From: Rhizobiaceae bacterium | GTDB taxonomy: Bacteria; Pseudomonadota; Alphaproteobacteria; Rhizobiales; Rhizobiaceae | Direction: 5' to 3' | Length of the DNA stretch: 64,000 nucleotides | NCBI GenBank assembly: GCA_023953845.1 | Contig: JAMLJC010000002.1 | Span: 248,001 to 312,000 of the forward strand | Shown here: piece after piece, positions 53,331 to 62,211 of the stretch | How positions within the stretch are numbered: the stretch's first letter is position 1 | Layout: each line of letters begins with the position of its first letter | Notes under the pieces: generated by a model | The model's database searches: none | Told to the model about the DNA's origin: nothing | Seen by the model: the letters and a program-made list of their open reading frames with translations, nothing else | Program-made: the position numbers and the translations under genes

Positions 53331-54641
53331 TCACACGTACCGGTTGACGATATTCTCCAAGAATTCCTGACGGCCGGACTTCGGCTCCGGCTCGATCCTC
53401 TTCCTGACGACGCGCTCCGCGATCTCCTCCAGCGAGCGCTTGCCGGCCAGCATCGCCTTGCCCTCGGCGCTCTTCCAACCCGCATAGCGCTCCTCCAGCG
53501 GGCCGGAGAGCGCCCTGTCCTCCAGCATGCGCGCGGCGGCCTTGAGGCCGCGTGCGCAGCAGTCGATCGCGCCGATATGGCCGATGAGCAGGTCCTGCGG
53601 ATCGATCGACTGGCGGCGCAGCTTGGCGTCGAAATTGGTGCCGCCTGTCCTGAAACCGCCGCCCTGCAGGATGTAGTAATAGGCCAGCGCCATCTCCGGC
53701 ACGTTGTTGGGGAACTGGTCCGTATCCCAGCCCGACTGGTAGTCGTTTCGGTTCATGTCGATCGAGCCGAAAACGCCGAGCGCGTTGGCAAGCGCCAGCT
53801 CGTGCTCGAAGGAGTGGCCGGCGAGGATCGCGTGGCCCTGCTCGATATTGACCTTGACCTCGTTCTCCAGCCCGAAATCCTTGAGGAAGCCGTAGACCGT
53901 GGCGACATCGTAGTCGTACTGGTGCTTCGTCGGTTCCTGCGGCTTCGGCTCGATCAGGATCGTGCCCTTGAAGCCGATCTTCTTCTTGTAGTCGACGACC
54001 AGCGACAGGAAACGGCCGGCCTGTTCGCGCTCGCGTTTCAGGTCTGTATTGAGCAGGGTCTCGTAGCCTTCGCGGCCGCCCCAGAGCACGTAGTTCTCGC
54101 CCTTCAGCCGCCTGGTGACGTCCATGCAGGCCTTTACGGTCGCCGCGGCGTAGGCGAAAACGTCCGGGTCGGGATTTGTCGCCGCGCCGGCCATCCAGCG
54201 GCGGTTGGAAAACATGTTGGCCGTGCCCCATAGCAGCTTGACGCCTGTCTCCTTCTGCTTGGCGGCGAAGATCGCGGCGATTTCGTCGAGCCGGGAGAGG
54301 CTTTCGGAAAAATTCTTGCCCTCGGGCCGCACGTCGGCGTCGTGGAAGCAGTAATAGGGCGTGCCGAGCAGGGTGAAGAGCTCGAAGGCCACATCGGCCT
54401 TGAGCTTGGCCAGTTCCATCGTGTCGCCAAACCACGGCCGGTCGAAGGTGCGGCCGCCGAACGGGTCGCCGCCCTCCCAAGCGAAGCTGTGCCAGTAGGC
54501 GATGGCGAAGCGGAGCTGGTCCTCCATGCGCTTGCCCGCGACGATCTCGTCCGGATTGTAGAAGCGGTAGGCCAGCGGGTTGGTGCTGTCCGGACCCTCG
54601 TATTTCACCGGCTTGATGTCGCCGAAGAATCCCGTGCTCAT
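53331..54641 (-). CDS. xylA: Xylose isomerase
   Basis: The 436-residue TIM-barrel enzyme has YYCFHDADVRPEG (catalytic His/Asp), LLWGTANMFSNRRWMAGAATN, GTILIEPKPQEPTKHQYDYD, IEQGHAILAGHSFEHEL and GSIDMNRNDYQSGWDTDQFP. These are all standard metal-site motifs. It interconverts D-xylose and D-xylulose and may act on other aldoses. No xylulokinase is in the window, so its role may be for another sugar of this operon. It is last in the ten-gene run, 25 bp after the PanB-like gene. Confidence 0.95.
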   Translation of the reverse strand: MSTGFFGDIKPVKYEGPDSTNPLAYRFYNPDEIVAGKRMEDQLRFAIAYWHSFAWEGGDPFGGRTFDRPWFGDTMELAKLKADVAFELFTLLGTPYYCFHDADVRPEGKNFSESLSRLDEIAAIFAAKQKETGVKLLWGTANMFSNRRWMAGAATNPDPDVFAYAAATVKACMDVTRRLKGENYVLWGGREGYETLLNTDLKREREQAGRFLSLVVDYKKKIGFKGTILIEPKPQEPTKHQYDYDVATVYGFLKDFGLENEVKVNIEQGHAILAGHSFEHELALANALGVFGSIDMNRNDYQSGWDTDQFPNNVPEMALAYYYILQGGGFRTGGTNFDAKLRRQSIDPQDLLIGHIGAIDCCARGLKAAARMLEDRALSGPLEERYAGWKSAEGKAMLAGKRSLEEIAERVVRKRIEPEPKSGRQEFLENIVNRYV

Positions 54642-54666
54642 GAAAATCCCCTCCCTTATGTGGATG

Positions 54667-55467
54667 TCAGGCCGCGTCGATGCGCTTCATGAAGGCGTCG
54701 AGTTCGGCCGGGTCCATGCGGACGATGTGTTTCTCCTCGGGGTAGGCGCCGCTCTCGACGTCGGCAACATACTCCTTGAAGGCAGCGATGCGTTCCTGTT
54801 GCAGGCGGTCGTACTCCGCTGCGAAATTGCGATAGACCTTCGAGTGGCGTGGCATGTGGCCTCGGTTGGTCCCGAGTATGTCGCAGGCAAAGAGGTATTG
54901 GGCATCGCAGCCGGTGCCGGCGCCCATCGACCAGAGCACGAGCGAGGTGCGCTTCGATATGGCCTCCGCCACTTCCACCGGCACCACCTCGATTTCGACG
55001 CCGATGGCGCCGCATTCCTCGTACTTCCTGACCTGCTGGTAGATTGCCATGGCGGTGTCGGCGGTCTTGCCGACGGCCTTGAAGCCGCCCGTCCAGGTCG
55101 CGCGGGAAGGCACCAGACCGACATGGCCGATGACGGGGATATTGTCCTCCGCAAGCCGCTTGACGGTCGGAAAGCCGGTCGAGCAGTAGACTGCGTCGGC
55201 GCTGTTCTTGTACATCCCAAAGGCCCAGCGGACGAAATCGTCCTGCGTGCCGAACTCGAAGAAATTGTCACCCGTCATGGAGAACAGTGAGGGAGCGGCG
55301 TCCCGGTATTCGGGATGAAGCAGCAGTTCCGGCGGGATCGAGACGATGTCGATGCCGGCCCTTTCCGCGGCCTCCGCTTCCTCGATCGTCATGACGCGCA
55401 GCATGGTGAGCTGGCGTTTGCCTTTCAAGGCGCGTATGTCGGCAACTGTCGGCCGCTTGCGGCTCAT
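54667..55467 (-). CDS. PanB-family (ketopantoate hydroxymethyltransferase-like) protein
   Basis: The 266-residue protein is of the KPHMT/PEP-mutase superfamily: LTMLRVMTIEEAEAAERAGI, VIGHVGLVPS, IEVVPVEVAEAISKRT and SMGAGTGCDAQYLFACD. The motifs are looser than in housekeeping PanB, where the first reads MLTAYD. It may be an aldolase or lyase for a catabolic intermediate rather than a pantothenate enzyme; no panC is adjacent. ATG 55467 follows GGGAGGGATCAG. It lies between the Rieske gene and xylA in the same run. Confidence 0.75.
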   Translation of the reverse strand: MSRKRPTVADIRALKGKRQLTMLRVMTIEEAEAAERAGIDIVSIPPELLLHPEYRDAAPSLFSMTGDNFFEFGTQDDFVRWAFGMYKNSADAVYCSTGFPTVKRLAEDNIPVIGHVGLVPSRATWTGGFKAVGKTADTAMAIYQQVRKYEECGAIGVEIEVVPVEVAEAISKRTSLVLWSMGAGTGCDAQYLFACDILGTNRGHMPRHSKVYRNFAAEYDRLQQERIAAFKEYVADVESGAYPEEKHIVRMDPAELDAFMKRIDAA

Positions 55468-55491
55468 CTGATCCCTCCCAGAGATAGTCCA

Positions 55492-55501
55492 TAATCGATT
55501 A
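55492..55501. promoter_or_regulatory. TAATCGATTA palindrome, possible LacI-family operator
   Basis: This is a perfect 10-bp palindrome with central CG in the 89-bp gap before the PanB-like gene. Palindromes of the AATCGATT type are common among LacI-family operators. An internal operator in the operon is possible, but no second copy was found near the divergent LacI gene. Confidence 0.3.
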
Positions 55502-55556
55502 GATCGATCGTGACAGCGCTGTCTTTGCGTCTGCCACAATCACCCGCGACTGGCAA

Positions 55557-55871
55557 TCAGCCGATGTCGATCATCACCTTTCCGGCCTCGACCTTCACCG
55601 GATAGGTCTTCAGATTGATGCAGACGGGGGCGCCTTTGGCCTCGCCGGTCTTGTAGTTGAAGCGGCCATTGTGCTTCGGGCATTCGATGATGTCGTCCAT
55701 GACGAGACCGTCGGCGAGATGCACCTTCTCGTGCGTGCAGAGACCCTCGGTCGCAAAATACTCGTCGTCCGGGGAGCGATAGATAGCATACGTCCTTCCG
55801 GCATGATCGAAGCGGATCACATCCTCCTCATCGACCTCATCCGCTTCGCACGCTTCAATCCATTCAGCCAT
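55557..55871 (-). CDS. mocE: Rieske [2Fe-2S] ferredoxin, MocE-like
   Basis: The 104-residue protein has the two Rieske boxes, GLCTHEKVHLADG and ECPKHNGRFNYKTG (C-x-H and C-x2-H). Its size matches the MocE ferredoxin of rhizopine catabolism. It lies 72 bp after the MocD-like hydroxylase and would pass electrons to it. No ferredoxin reductase (MocF) is in the window. Confidence 0.82.
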   Translation of the reverse strand: MAEWIEACEADEVDEEDVIRFDHAGRTYAIYRSPDDEYFATEGLCTHEKVHLADGLVMDDIIECPKHNGRFNYKTGEAKGAPVCINLKTYPVKVEAGKVMIDIG

Positions 55872-55943
55872 TTCGTCTGGTCCATTTCAATCAGTAGAGC
55901 GCCGGGCGAGGGCGCCCGGCGCGGCTAGAAGCGAAAACCTCGG

Positions 55944-57038
55944 CTATTCCGCCGCCGGCGCCAGCTTCACGTCGTGGAATTCCTCCCGATACGGCTTGGC
56001 CGTCGGGGGAAGCTCACGCTTCAGGAAGTAATCCTCGTATTTCAACTGGCGCAGCACGACCGGCCAGACCTCCTTGTAGGCGTGCCACATCGAGGGATTG
56101 GGCTTCGGCAGGTCGTGCTTTATGAGCTCATGCAGCCTCGGCAGCGCGTGGTACGGTATCATCGGGAACATGTGGTGTTCGACGTGATAGTTCATGTTCC
56201 AGTAGATGAAGCGGCTGATCGGGTTCATGTACACCGTGCGGCTGTTCAGCCGATGGTCGGTCACGTTATCCGCGAGGCCGATATGCTGCAGAAGGCCGGT
56301 CAGCACCATGTGCCAGCAGCCGTAGATGCGCGGCAGCCCGATGATCATCAGCGGCAGCCAGGAGCGCATGTAGAGCGCCAGCGCCACCGTCGCGATGTAG
56401 ATCGCCATGTGCCAGCGGGCGGCGCGGATGGCTTTCGGCCATTCGGACTCCGGCATGTAGCTCTTCTCGTCCGGGCTGATGATGCCGAGGGCGTTCTTGC
56501 CGATGCCGATCAGCGAATACCAGACATCGACCACGCCGATGAACATCAGCGCGGCGCGGATGAGGTCCGGCGGACGCATGACGGCGATCTCCGCGTCGCG
56601 GCCGACGATATAGGTGTCGGTGTGGTGACGCGCGTGGCTCCACCGCCAGACGACGGGGTTGCGCATCACCATGAAGGAGGCGATCTCGTAGATGACGTCG
56701 TTCATCCAGCGCGTGCGGAAGGCCGTGCCGTGGCCGCATTCGTGCCAGCGGGAATCGCAGGACGAGCCGTAGAGCACGCCGTAGACAAAGAAGAACGGCA
56801 CGCACCACCAGGTGCCCCAGAACCAGATGCCGCCTCCCGCCGAAATCAGCAGCGCCGCGATCCAGATGATGGTATCGCGGATCGCCGGCCCGTCGGAGCG
56901 CTGCATCAATTCCTTCATCGTCTTGCGCGGCACGTCGGTGTGATACCATTCGGCGGAGGCGAGGCCGGTCTCGATCGCCCGCTTGGTGCTTTCGCCTACG
57001 AGGCTATAGTCGCGTTTCATCTTGTTCGTCTCAGTCAT
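55944..57038 (-). CDS. mocD: Membrane di-iron oxygenase/desaturase, MocD-like
   Basis: The 364-residue membrane protein has the three histidine boxes of the fatty-acid-desaturase/AlkB superfamily: RWHECGHGTAF, SHARHHTDTY and NYHVEHHMFPMIPYHALPRL. About four to six hydrophobic helices surround them. The rhizopine oxygenase MocD belongs to this group and works with the MocE ferredoxin, as here. ATG 57038 is chosen because GGAGG is 5 bp before it; TTG 57098 and ATG 57041 are alternatives. A role in removing an O-methyl group from a cyclitol or sugar is inferred. Confidence 0.8.
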   Translation of the reverse strand: MTETNKMKRDYSLVGESTKRAIETGLASAEWYHTDVPRKTMKELMQRSDGPAIRDTIIWIAALLISAGGGIWFWGTWWCVPFFFVYGVLYGSSCDSRWHECGHGTAFRTRWMNDVIYEIASFMVMRNPVVWRWSHARHHTDTYIVGRDAEIAVMRPPDLIRAALMFIGVVDVWYSLIGIGKNALGIISPDEKSYMPESEWPKAIRAARWHMAIYIATVALALYMRSWLPLMIIGLPRIYGCWHMVLTGLLQHIGLADNVTDHRLNSRTVYMNPISRFIYWNMNYHVEHHMFPMIPYHALPRLHELIKHDLPKPNPSMWHAYKEVWPVVLRQLKYEDYFLKRELPPTAKPYREEFHDVKLAPAAE

Positions 57039-57120
57039 CATGACCTCCGATGCTTTCCGCTCCGGTTCAGGTGGCCGCATTCCCCCATCTTTGGCCAATA
57101 CATATAGGATGCGCCCGCCG

Positions 57121-57897
57121 TCAGTGCCCGACAGCGCTGCGCAACTCTTCTTCCGTCATGCCGGTAATCACTTCCTCGACCTTCTCGACGGTCGTCTGCC
57201 TCGGATCGATGTCGTCCGCGACGACCTTGCCTTGCCGCATCACGACGATGCGGTCGACCACCTGGAAGACATGGTGGATGTTGTGCGCGATGAAAATGCA
57301 GGAATGCCCCGTGTCCCGGGCATTGCGCACGAAGCGCAGCACGCCCTGCGTTTCCGCCACGCCCAGATTGTTGGTCGGCTCGTCCAGAATGATCAGATCG
57401 CTGTGGAAATACATGGCGCGCGCGATCGCCACGGCCTGACGCTCGCCGCCGGAAAGGGAGCCGATCGGCGTGTCCGGCGGGATGTTCTTGCTGATGCCGA
57501 CCCGTTTCAGGAGGTCGCGCGCGACCTGATCCATCGCCGTCTGATCCATCCTGTTGAGGAAGCCCGGACCCTTGATCGGCTCGCGGCCAAGGAACAGATT
57601 TCGCGTGATCGACAGTTGCGGGACCAGCGCCGAGTCCTGGTAGATCGTCTCGATGCCGTTGGCGATAGCGTCCGTCGTATTCCTGATCTCGACCTTCCGG
57701 CCCTTGATGAAGATGTCGCCCGACGTCGGCCGTACCGCGCCGGACAGCACCTTGATGAGCGTGGACTTGCCGGCGCCGTTGTCGCCGAGCAGGCCGACGA
57801 TCTCGTTCTCGAACACGCGGAAGGTGACGCCGTCCAGCGCGCGCACGCGGCCGTAGAACTTGCTGACGTTCTCCATGCGGACCAGTTCTTTGGACAT
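57121..57897 (-). CDS. Sugar ABC importer, ATP-binding subunit
   Basis: The 258-residue ATPase is of the ribose/fructose (CUT2) type: Walker A GDNGAGKSTLIK, signature IGSLSGGERQAVAIARAM, Walker B LIILDEPTNNLG. It has one ATPase domain, like FrcA of Sinorhizobium, not the fused pair of RbsA. It lies 4 bp after the permease gene. Confidence 0.9.
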   Translation of the reverse strand: MSKELVRMENVSKFYGRVRALDGVTFRVFENEIVGLLGDNGAGKSTLIKVLSGAVRPTSGDIFIKGRKVEIRNTTDAIANGIETIYQDSALVPQLSITRNLFLGREPIKGPGFLNRMDQTAMDQVARDLLKRVGISKNIPPDTPIGSLSGGERQAVAIARAMYFHSDLIILDEPTNNLGVAETQGVLRFVRNARDTGHSCIFIAHNIHHVFQVVDRIVVMRQGKVVADDIDPRQTTVEKVEEVITGMTEEELRSAVGH

Positions 57898-57901
57898 GGT
57901 C

Positions 57902-58873
57902 TCAGTTCCCCGCCTGGTGCCGGCGCTCGAGGCCGGAATGGAGCGCCATCATGCCGAGGATGATCGCGCCGATGAAGATGTTGTAGGCGAGGCCCGGCAC
58001 GCCGATCATGACGATGCCGTTGCGCATGATACGCAGGATGAAGATGCCGATCACGGTGCCGATGATGGTGCCGCGCCCGCCGGTCAGCGCGGTGCCGCCG
58101 ATCACCACCATGGCGATGACTTCCAGTTCGTAGCCGGTGCCGCTGTTCGGGTTCGCGGCGGAGGTGCGGATCGAGCTGATGATGCCGGCGAAGGCCGACA
58201 GCATGGCCGATATCATGAACAGCGCGACCTTCGTCCGGTCGACGTTGACGCCGCGCGCGCGGGCCGCGTTGGCGTTGCCGCCGGAAGCCTGGATCCAGTT
58301 GCCGAACTTGGTCCGGGTCAGGATGTAGCTGAGGATCACCGCGGCGACGATGAACCAGAAGAGCGACATGTAGATGCGGAACGGCCCGATATAGAAGTCG
58401 CCGACCAGAAGCTGCGCCAGCCAGTGTTCGCCGGAGTTCCATGTGCGCTGCGGGAAGCCGTCGGTGATGAACAGCGCGGTGCCGCGCGCGACGAGCAGCA
58501 TGCCCAGCGTGACGAGGAAGGAAGGGATCTTGAGCCGCGTCACGAACCAGCCGTTGACGTAGCCGATGAAGGCGGCCACCCCGAGCGCGACGAGGAAGGA
58601 CACTTCCAGCGGCAGCGATCCGGCGTTGAACAGCGTCCACATGATGACGGGCGACAGGCCGAAAAGCGAACCGACCGACAGGTCGAACTCCCCCGACGTC
58701 ATCAGCAGCGTCATGGCGAGCGCCACGAGTCCCAGTTCGACCGAGAAGGCCAGGGTGTTGCTGATGTTCAGTACGGAAAGGAACTGGGGGTTGATCGCCG
58801 TGAAGACGACAAGCAATCCGATCAGCAGCACGAACGGGCCGAATTCGGGTTTTGAGAACAGTCGCTGGAGCAT
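57902..58873 (-). CDS. Sugar ABC importer, permease (RbsC/FrcC-like)
   Basis: The 323-residue protein has about eight to ten membrane helices. LLMTSGEFDLSVGSLFGLSP and ELEVIAMVVIGGTALTGGRG (with GTIIGTVIGI) are the conserved loops of BPD_transp_2 permeases for ribose-like sugars. It forms the channel with the adjacent ATPase. A strong hairpin separates it from the binding-protein gene upstream. Confidence 0.9.
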   Translation of the reverse strand: MLQRLFSKPEFGPFVLLIGLLVVFTAINPQFLSVLNISNTLAFSVELGLVALAMTLLMTSGEFDLSVGSLFGLSPVIMWTLFNAGSLPLEVSFLVALGVAAFIGYVNGWFVTRLKIPSFLVTLGMLLVARGTALFITDGFPQRTWNSGEHWLAQLLVGDFYIGPFRIYMSLFWFIVAAVILSYILTRTKFGNWIQASGGNANAARARGVNVDRTKVALFMISAMLSAFAGIISSIRTSAANPNSGTGYELEVIAMVVIGGTALTGGRGTIIGTVIGIFILRIMRNGIVMIGVPGLAYNIFIGAIILGMMALHSGLERRHQAGN

Positions 58874-58942
58874 CTCTGGCTTTCGTGGCTGGCGCGGTCA
58901 GGCGGCTTCGGCGTTTCGTCGCATCGGGTTGCGTGGAATGGC

Positions 58943-58972
58943 GGCGTCCGCGGCGAAATCGCTGCGGACGCC
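58943..58972 (-). repeat. Intergenic hairpin between binding-protein and permease genes
   Basis: GGCGTCCGC and GCGGACGCC are a perfect 9-bp pair; GCGA and TCGC inside extend the stem. No T run follows on the minus strand, so it is more likely an mRNA-stabilising or partial-attenuation element that keeps binding-protein mRNA in excess. Confidence 0.75.
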
Positions 58973-58984
58973 CGTTTCAGGGTT

Positions 58985-59917
58985 TTACTTGCCGGACATC
59001 ACGTCGGCATAAGTCTGCGCGGTGTCCTTCTCATAGAGCGCGCCGGTGATGATGTTGAAGGCCGGCGGAACGCCCTCGGTGGCCATCAGCGCCAGCGAAA
59101 GCGCCATGAAGCTGGTCGCCTGCGGGTCCTGCCACTGTGCGGCGTTCACGTAGCCTTCGAGGACTTCGGCCGTGGTGTCGAGCGAGTTGCCCCAGCCGAC
59201 GACCGGAACTTCGCCCGGCTTGACGCCGACCTGGTCGAAGACGCGCTTGATCGAGCCCGTCGCCATGTCGCCGAGGCCGATGATGGCCTTGATCTTGGCG
59301 CGGTTGGCGTTGAGGTAGTCGCTCATGCGGGTGATGACCTCGGCCTGGTCGAGCGTCGTCTCCGTCACTTCCCAGGTGATGCCGAGCGGCTCGAAGACCT
59401 CCTTGATGCCCTTCTCCTCCTCGACGCCGTAGCTGGCGCCGGGAACCTCGACGGGCAGCCAGACGAAGTCGCCCTGCTTCACGAGGCCCTTGTCGACCAG
59501 ATACTGCGCCCAGCCGCGGCCGACGACCTTGAGGTCGGTGCCGACATAGGCCTGGAAATTCGCCGACGGATCAGGCGTGTTGAAGTTGATCAGCGGGATG
59601 TTGGCGGCCTTGGCCTCCTTGACGATCTCGACGAGGCTGCCCGGGTCCGGGCTCGTCGTCACGATGGCGTCCGCTTTGGCGGCGATGGCGGAGCGGAGCG
59701 CTTCCTGCTGGGCCGGCACGTCGCCATTGTGGAAGGACGTCTTCACGTCCTGGCCTGTCGCCTTCGCCCACATTTCCGCGCCTTGCAGGAAGTAGGTCCA
59801 GACCGGATCGGCCGGGCTGCCATGCGAGATCCAGTAGAGCGTCTTGGCCTGCGCGGCGGCAGGCAGGACGAGGGCCAGCATCAGGCCATAGACGAATAAT
59901 CGCAATTTACTCAGCAT
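58985..59917 (-). CDS. Periplasmic sugar-binding protein, MocB/RbsB-like
   Basis: The 310-residue precursor has a signal peptide (MLSKLRLFVYGLMLALVLPA, cleavage after AQA). A Peripla_BP_4 fold follows: YWISHGSPADPVWTYFLQGA, DAIVTTSPDPGSLVEIVKEA, IPLINFNTPDP and IKAIIGLGDMATGSI. It feeds the adjacent permease. Family members bind ribose, inositols or rhizopine; the ligand is not certain here. GGGAGGTAATCG precedes the ATG. Confidence 0.88.
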   Translation of the reverse strand: MLSKLRLFVYGLMLALVLPAAAQAKTLYWISHGSPADPVWTYFLQGAEMWAKATGQDVKTSFHNGDVPAQQEALRSAIAAKADAIVTTSPDPGSLVEIVKEAKAANIPLINFNTPDPSANFQAYVGTDLKVVGRGWAQYLVDKGLVKQGDFVWLPVEVPGASYGVEEEKGIKEVFEPLGITWEVTETTLDQAEVITRMSDYLNANRAKIKAIIGLGDMATGSIKRVFDQVGVKPGEVPVVGWGNSLDTTAEVLEGYVNAAQWQDPQATSFMALSLALMATEGVPPAFNIITGALYEKDTAQTYADVMSGK

Positions 59918-59933
59918 CGATTACCTCCCGTTC

Positions 59934-59947
59934 GAAACACATGTTTC
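59934..59947. promoter_or_regulatory. GAAAC-N4-GTTTC dyad before the binding-protein gene
   Basis: GAAACACATGTTTC is an inverted repeat of 5-bp arms lying 17 bp upstream of the binding-protein start, in a 157-bp gap. It could be an internal operator or promoter element for the transporter genes. Confidence 0.3.
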
Positions 59948-60074
59948 AGTTGCTCCTCCGCAGGCCCCGGGGAACCGGAACCGCATGGCCCGGCTTGCGC
60001 CGGACGCATTCTCACGCCGCGTTCCGGAGGCTCCGTTCGCGGCGAATTCGTTCGATGAAAGCGCCATCGTCATC

Positions 60075-61271
60075 TCACCGTGTTCCGCGCGGCATGGCGC
60101 CGTGAAGCGGCGGATGATTGTTGGAGAGTTCCGGGAAGCCGTCCTCCGGCTGCTTCGCGATACCCGTGATGCGCTTCTCCGCGGCGGCGATCTCGTCAGC
60201 ACCGGCAAGCACGCGGAAGACCACATCGTAGCGGCGTTCGTCGCCATGCTCCAGCCAGATCATTTCGCCGCGCTCGCGCGCCGCCTCGTGGCCGAGCACG
60301 TGATGCGTCGAGGGCTCCATGCCGAGCACGTAGAGCCCCGCCTGCATGTTCTGCCATTCCAGCGTGCAGGGAAACTGGTCCTTCCGGCTGACGACCTCGA
60401 AACCTATGCCGAGCCGATCGTTGACGATCGCCATCGGCGACCATCCGCCGCCGTCGGTGCCCAGTTCGTGCTGCCAGACCTGCTCCGCGAAAATGTCCCG
60501 CGGAGCCGGCATCACGTTGTAGGGGACATCCTGCCTGCGATAGTTCTCGCCGGCATGCGCCGCCCAGACGACATCGGCGATCGGTGCCAGATAGCGCGAG
60601 CCCTCCGCAACGACCGGGTGACCGACATTGACGTGGTACAGATACATGTGCGGCGTGCGGTAGAATCCGCGGTTGACCACGACATCGTGCAGGCGGATCT
60701 CGTTGGTCCCGGCCTTCACCTCGATGCGGCGCGTCAGTTCCAGATTCTCGCCGAACACGGTGGCCTGCGAGACCACGCCCTCGCACCACAGCGTGCATTC
60801 GTCGCCGTCCCAGCGCTCGCCATAGCCGGCGAGCCGCGCCGGCAGGTTGGCGATGCGGCCATGGATGGAATGCTTGACGGTGTCGCGGCCGCGATAATTG
60901 TAGTGATCCGCCGGCTCCTCATACATGAACAGGATATGGTCGAGGCCGCAGGTGGCGAGCAGCCCGGAGAAGGTGCGCAGCCAGCCGAGACCGCCTTCGC
61001 CGTCATATTCCGCGTAGGCCGGATGCTTGAAGCCGGTCGGCGAATGCCAGCCGATCGCCATGCCACGGTACTCGCATTCCGCTATGTCGAAGCCGCGATC
61101 GACCATCACCGTGAAGCGCAGCCCGGTGCCGGTGCGGAACTCCAGAATGCGCACCCCGCGCTCGCCGCCGTCGCCCAGCGTCATCAGCCTGACGCCGGCG
61201 AATTGCGAGAACGAGCCGGCGCTGGCCGCGAGGTCGCGGCGGCTACGCTTCTGTCCGTAGAGGTCGACCAT
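60075..61271 (-). CDS. DUF4432 (aldose 1-epimerase-like) protein
   Basis: The 398-residue protein is a beta-sandwich of the galactose-mutarotase superfamily. GGERGVRILEFRTGTGLRFT, VMVDRGFDIAECEYRGMAIG, YHVNVGHPVVAEGSRYL and GMEPSTHHVLG are typical of DUF4432. Such proteins accompany sugar catabolism genes and may mutarotate or epimerise sugars. It lies 10 bp after the isomerase gene. Confidence 0.8.
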   Translation of the reverse strand: MVDLYGQKRSRRDLAASAGSFSQFAGVRLMTLGDGGERGVRILEFRTGTGLRFTVMVDRGFDIAECEYRGMAIGWHSPTGFKHPAYAEYDGEGGLGWLRTFSGLLATCGLDHILFMYEEPADHYNYRGRDTVKHSIHGRIANLPARLAGYGERWDGDECTLWCEGVVSQATVFGENLELTRRIEVKAGTNEIRLHDVVVNRGFYRTPHMYLYHVNVGHPVVAEGSRYLAPIADVVWAAHAGENYRRQDVPYNVMPAPRDIFAEQVWQHELGTDGGGWSPMAIVNDRLGIGFEVVSRKDQFPCTLEWQNMQAGLYVLGMEPSTHHVLGHEAARERGEMIWLEHGDERRYDVVFRVLAGADEIAAAEKRITGIAKQPEDGFPELSNNHPPLHGAMPRGTR

Positions 61272-61281
61272 GATCCGGTTC

Positions 61282-62196
61282 TCAGAGGCCGTTGGCGCGC
61301 AGCTTGCCGTCGAGGAATTTCTTGGCGCGCGGCACGTCGTCCTCGGCCAGATGCTCGATGATGATCGGGATGTTGGAGTGCTTCTCGGCCAGCCGCTGCA
61401 GGTAGAGATCGTAGTTCAGCGAGCCGAGGCCGGGGGCCGGCAGTTCGATCTCGCCGACGCCGCGGAAGGTATGGCTTTCCATGGCGTTGTCGTCGCCGAT
61501 GTCGTCATGCTTCTCTCCCTTGTCGTCGCCGGAGCGCTTGACGTCCTTGGCATGCGCGATCCTGATTTTGTCCGACAGCGTGTCGAAGACCTGATTGAGG
61601 ACCTGATCCATCCGGTCGATGTTGTGGCTCTCGAAGTAGTTGGTCGGGTCCATCAGCAGGCCGAGACCCGGATGGTCGACCTGCGCGAACATCCTCACTG
61701 TCTCCTCGACCGAGCCGACGACGTTGTTCACATAGGTTTCGAGGCAGAAGACGGCGCCATGGTCGTAGGCGGTCTGGGCGAGGTCGGCGATGACCTTTCG
61801 GCACTCCTCGAACCCTTCCTCGGTCTTGTTCTTCGGATGGTGAACCCAGTCTGACTCGGTGTTGTAGGTGCCGGTTTCCGAGATCACGTAGGGCGAGCCG
61901 AGGTCGCGCGCATGGCGGATGATCTCCTTGAGGTAGTCGACGCGCCTCTTCCGCTCCCCTAGGTCGGGGTGGATGATGTTGGTGTATCCGGAAACGCAGC
62001 AGATCGGCAGGTTATGGTCGCGGAACACATCGCGGACGCGCTTCGCCTTGTCCTTCGTGATCTGGCCGGCGGAAAGATCGACGTCACGGAAGTGAAGGTC
62101 GAGCTGCACCGTGTTGAAGTCGAGCGCGCGGATCTTCTTCGCCGTCTCTTCCAGCCCGTAAGGGAAGTAACCCGTGAAAATGCCGGTCTGCATCAT
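61282..62196 (-). CDS. mocC: Sugar phosphate isomerase/epimerase, MocC/IolE-like TIM barrel
   Basis: The 304-residue TIM barrel is of the AP-endonuclease-2 family: IRALDFNTVQLDLHFRDVDL, PICCVSGYTNIIHPDLGERK, VISETGTYNTES, FCLETYVNN, GLLMDPTNYFESHN and PIIIEHLAEDDVPRA. It has metal-binding Glu, Asp and His positions. MocC of rhizopine catabolism and IolE belong here. The order mocA-like then mocC-like matches the idea of a moc cluster. It is 15 bp after the dehydrogenase gene. Confidence 0.75.
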   Translation of the reverse strand: MMQTGIFTGYFPYGLEETAKKIRALDFNTVQLDLHFRDVDLSAGQITKDKAKRVRDVFRDHNLPICCVSGYTNIIHPDLGERKRRVDYLKEIIRHARDLGSPYVISETGTYNTESDWVHHPKNKTEEGFEECRKVIADLAQTAYDHGAVFCLETYVNNVVGSVEETVRMFAQVDHPGLGLLMDPTNYFESHNIDRMDQVLNQVFDTLSDKIRIAHAKDVKRSGDDKGEKHDDIGDDNAMESHTFRGVGEIELPAPGLGSLNYDLYLQRLAEKHSNIPIIIEHLAEDDVPRAKKFLDGKLRANGL

Positions 62197-62211
62197 GATG
62201 AACGATCCTCC

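Noticed and set aside
52997..53347. A 116-codon plus-strand frame
   Set aside because: It is antisense to the glycine-zipper protein and xylA terminator and is low-complexity Met/Pro/Ala sequence.
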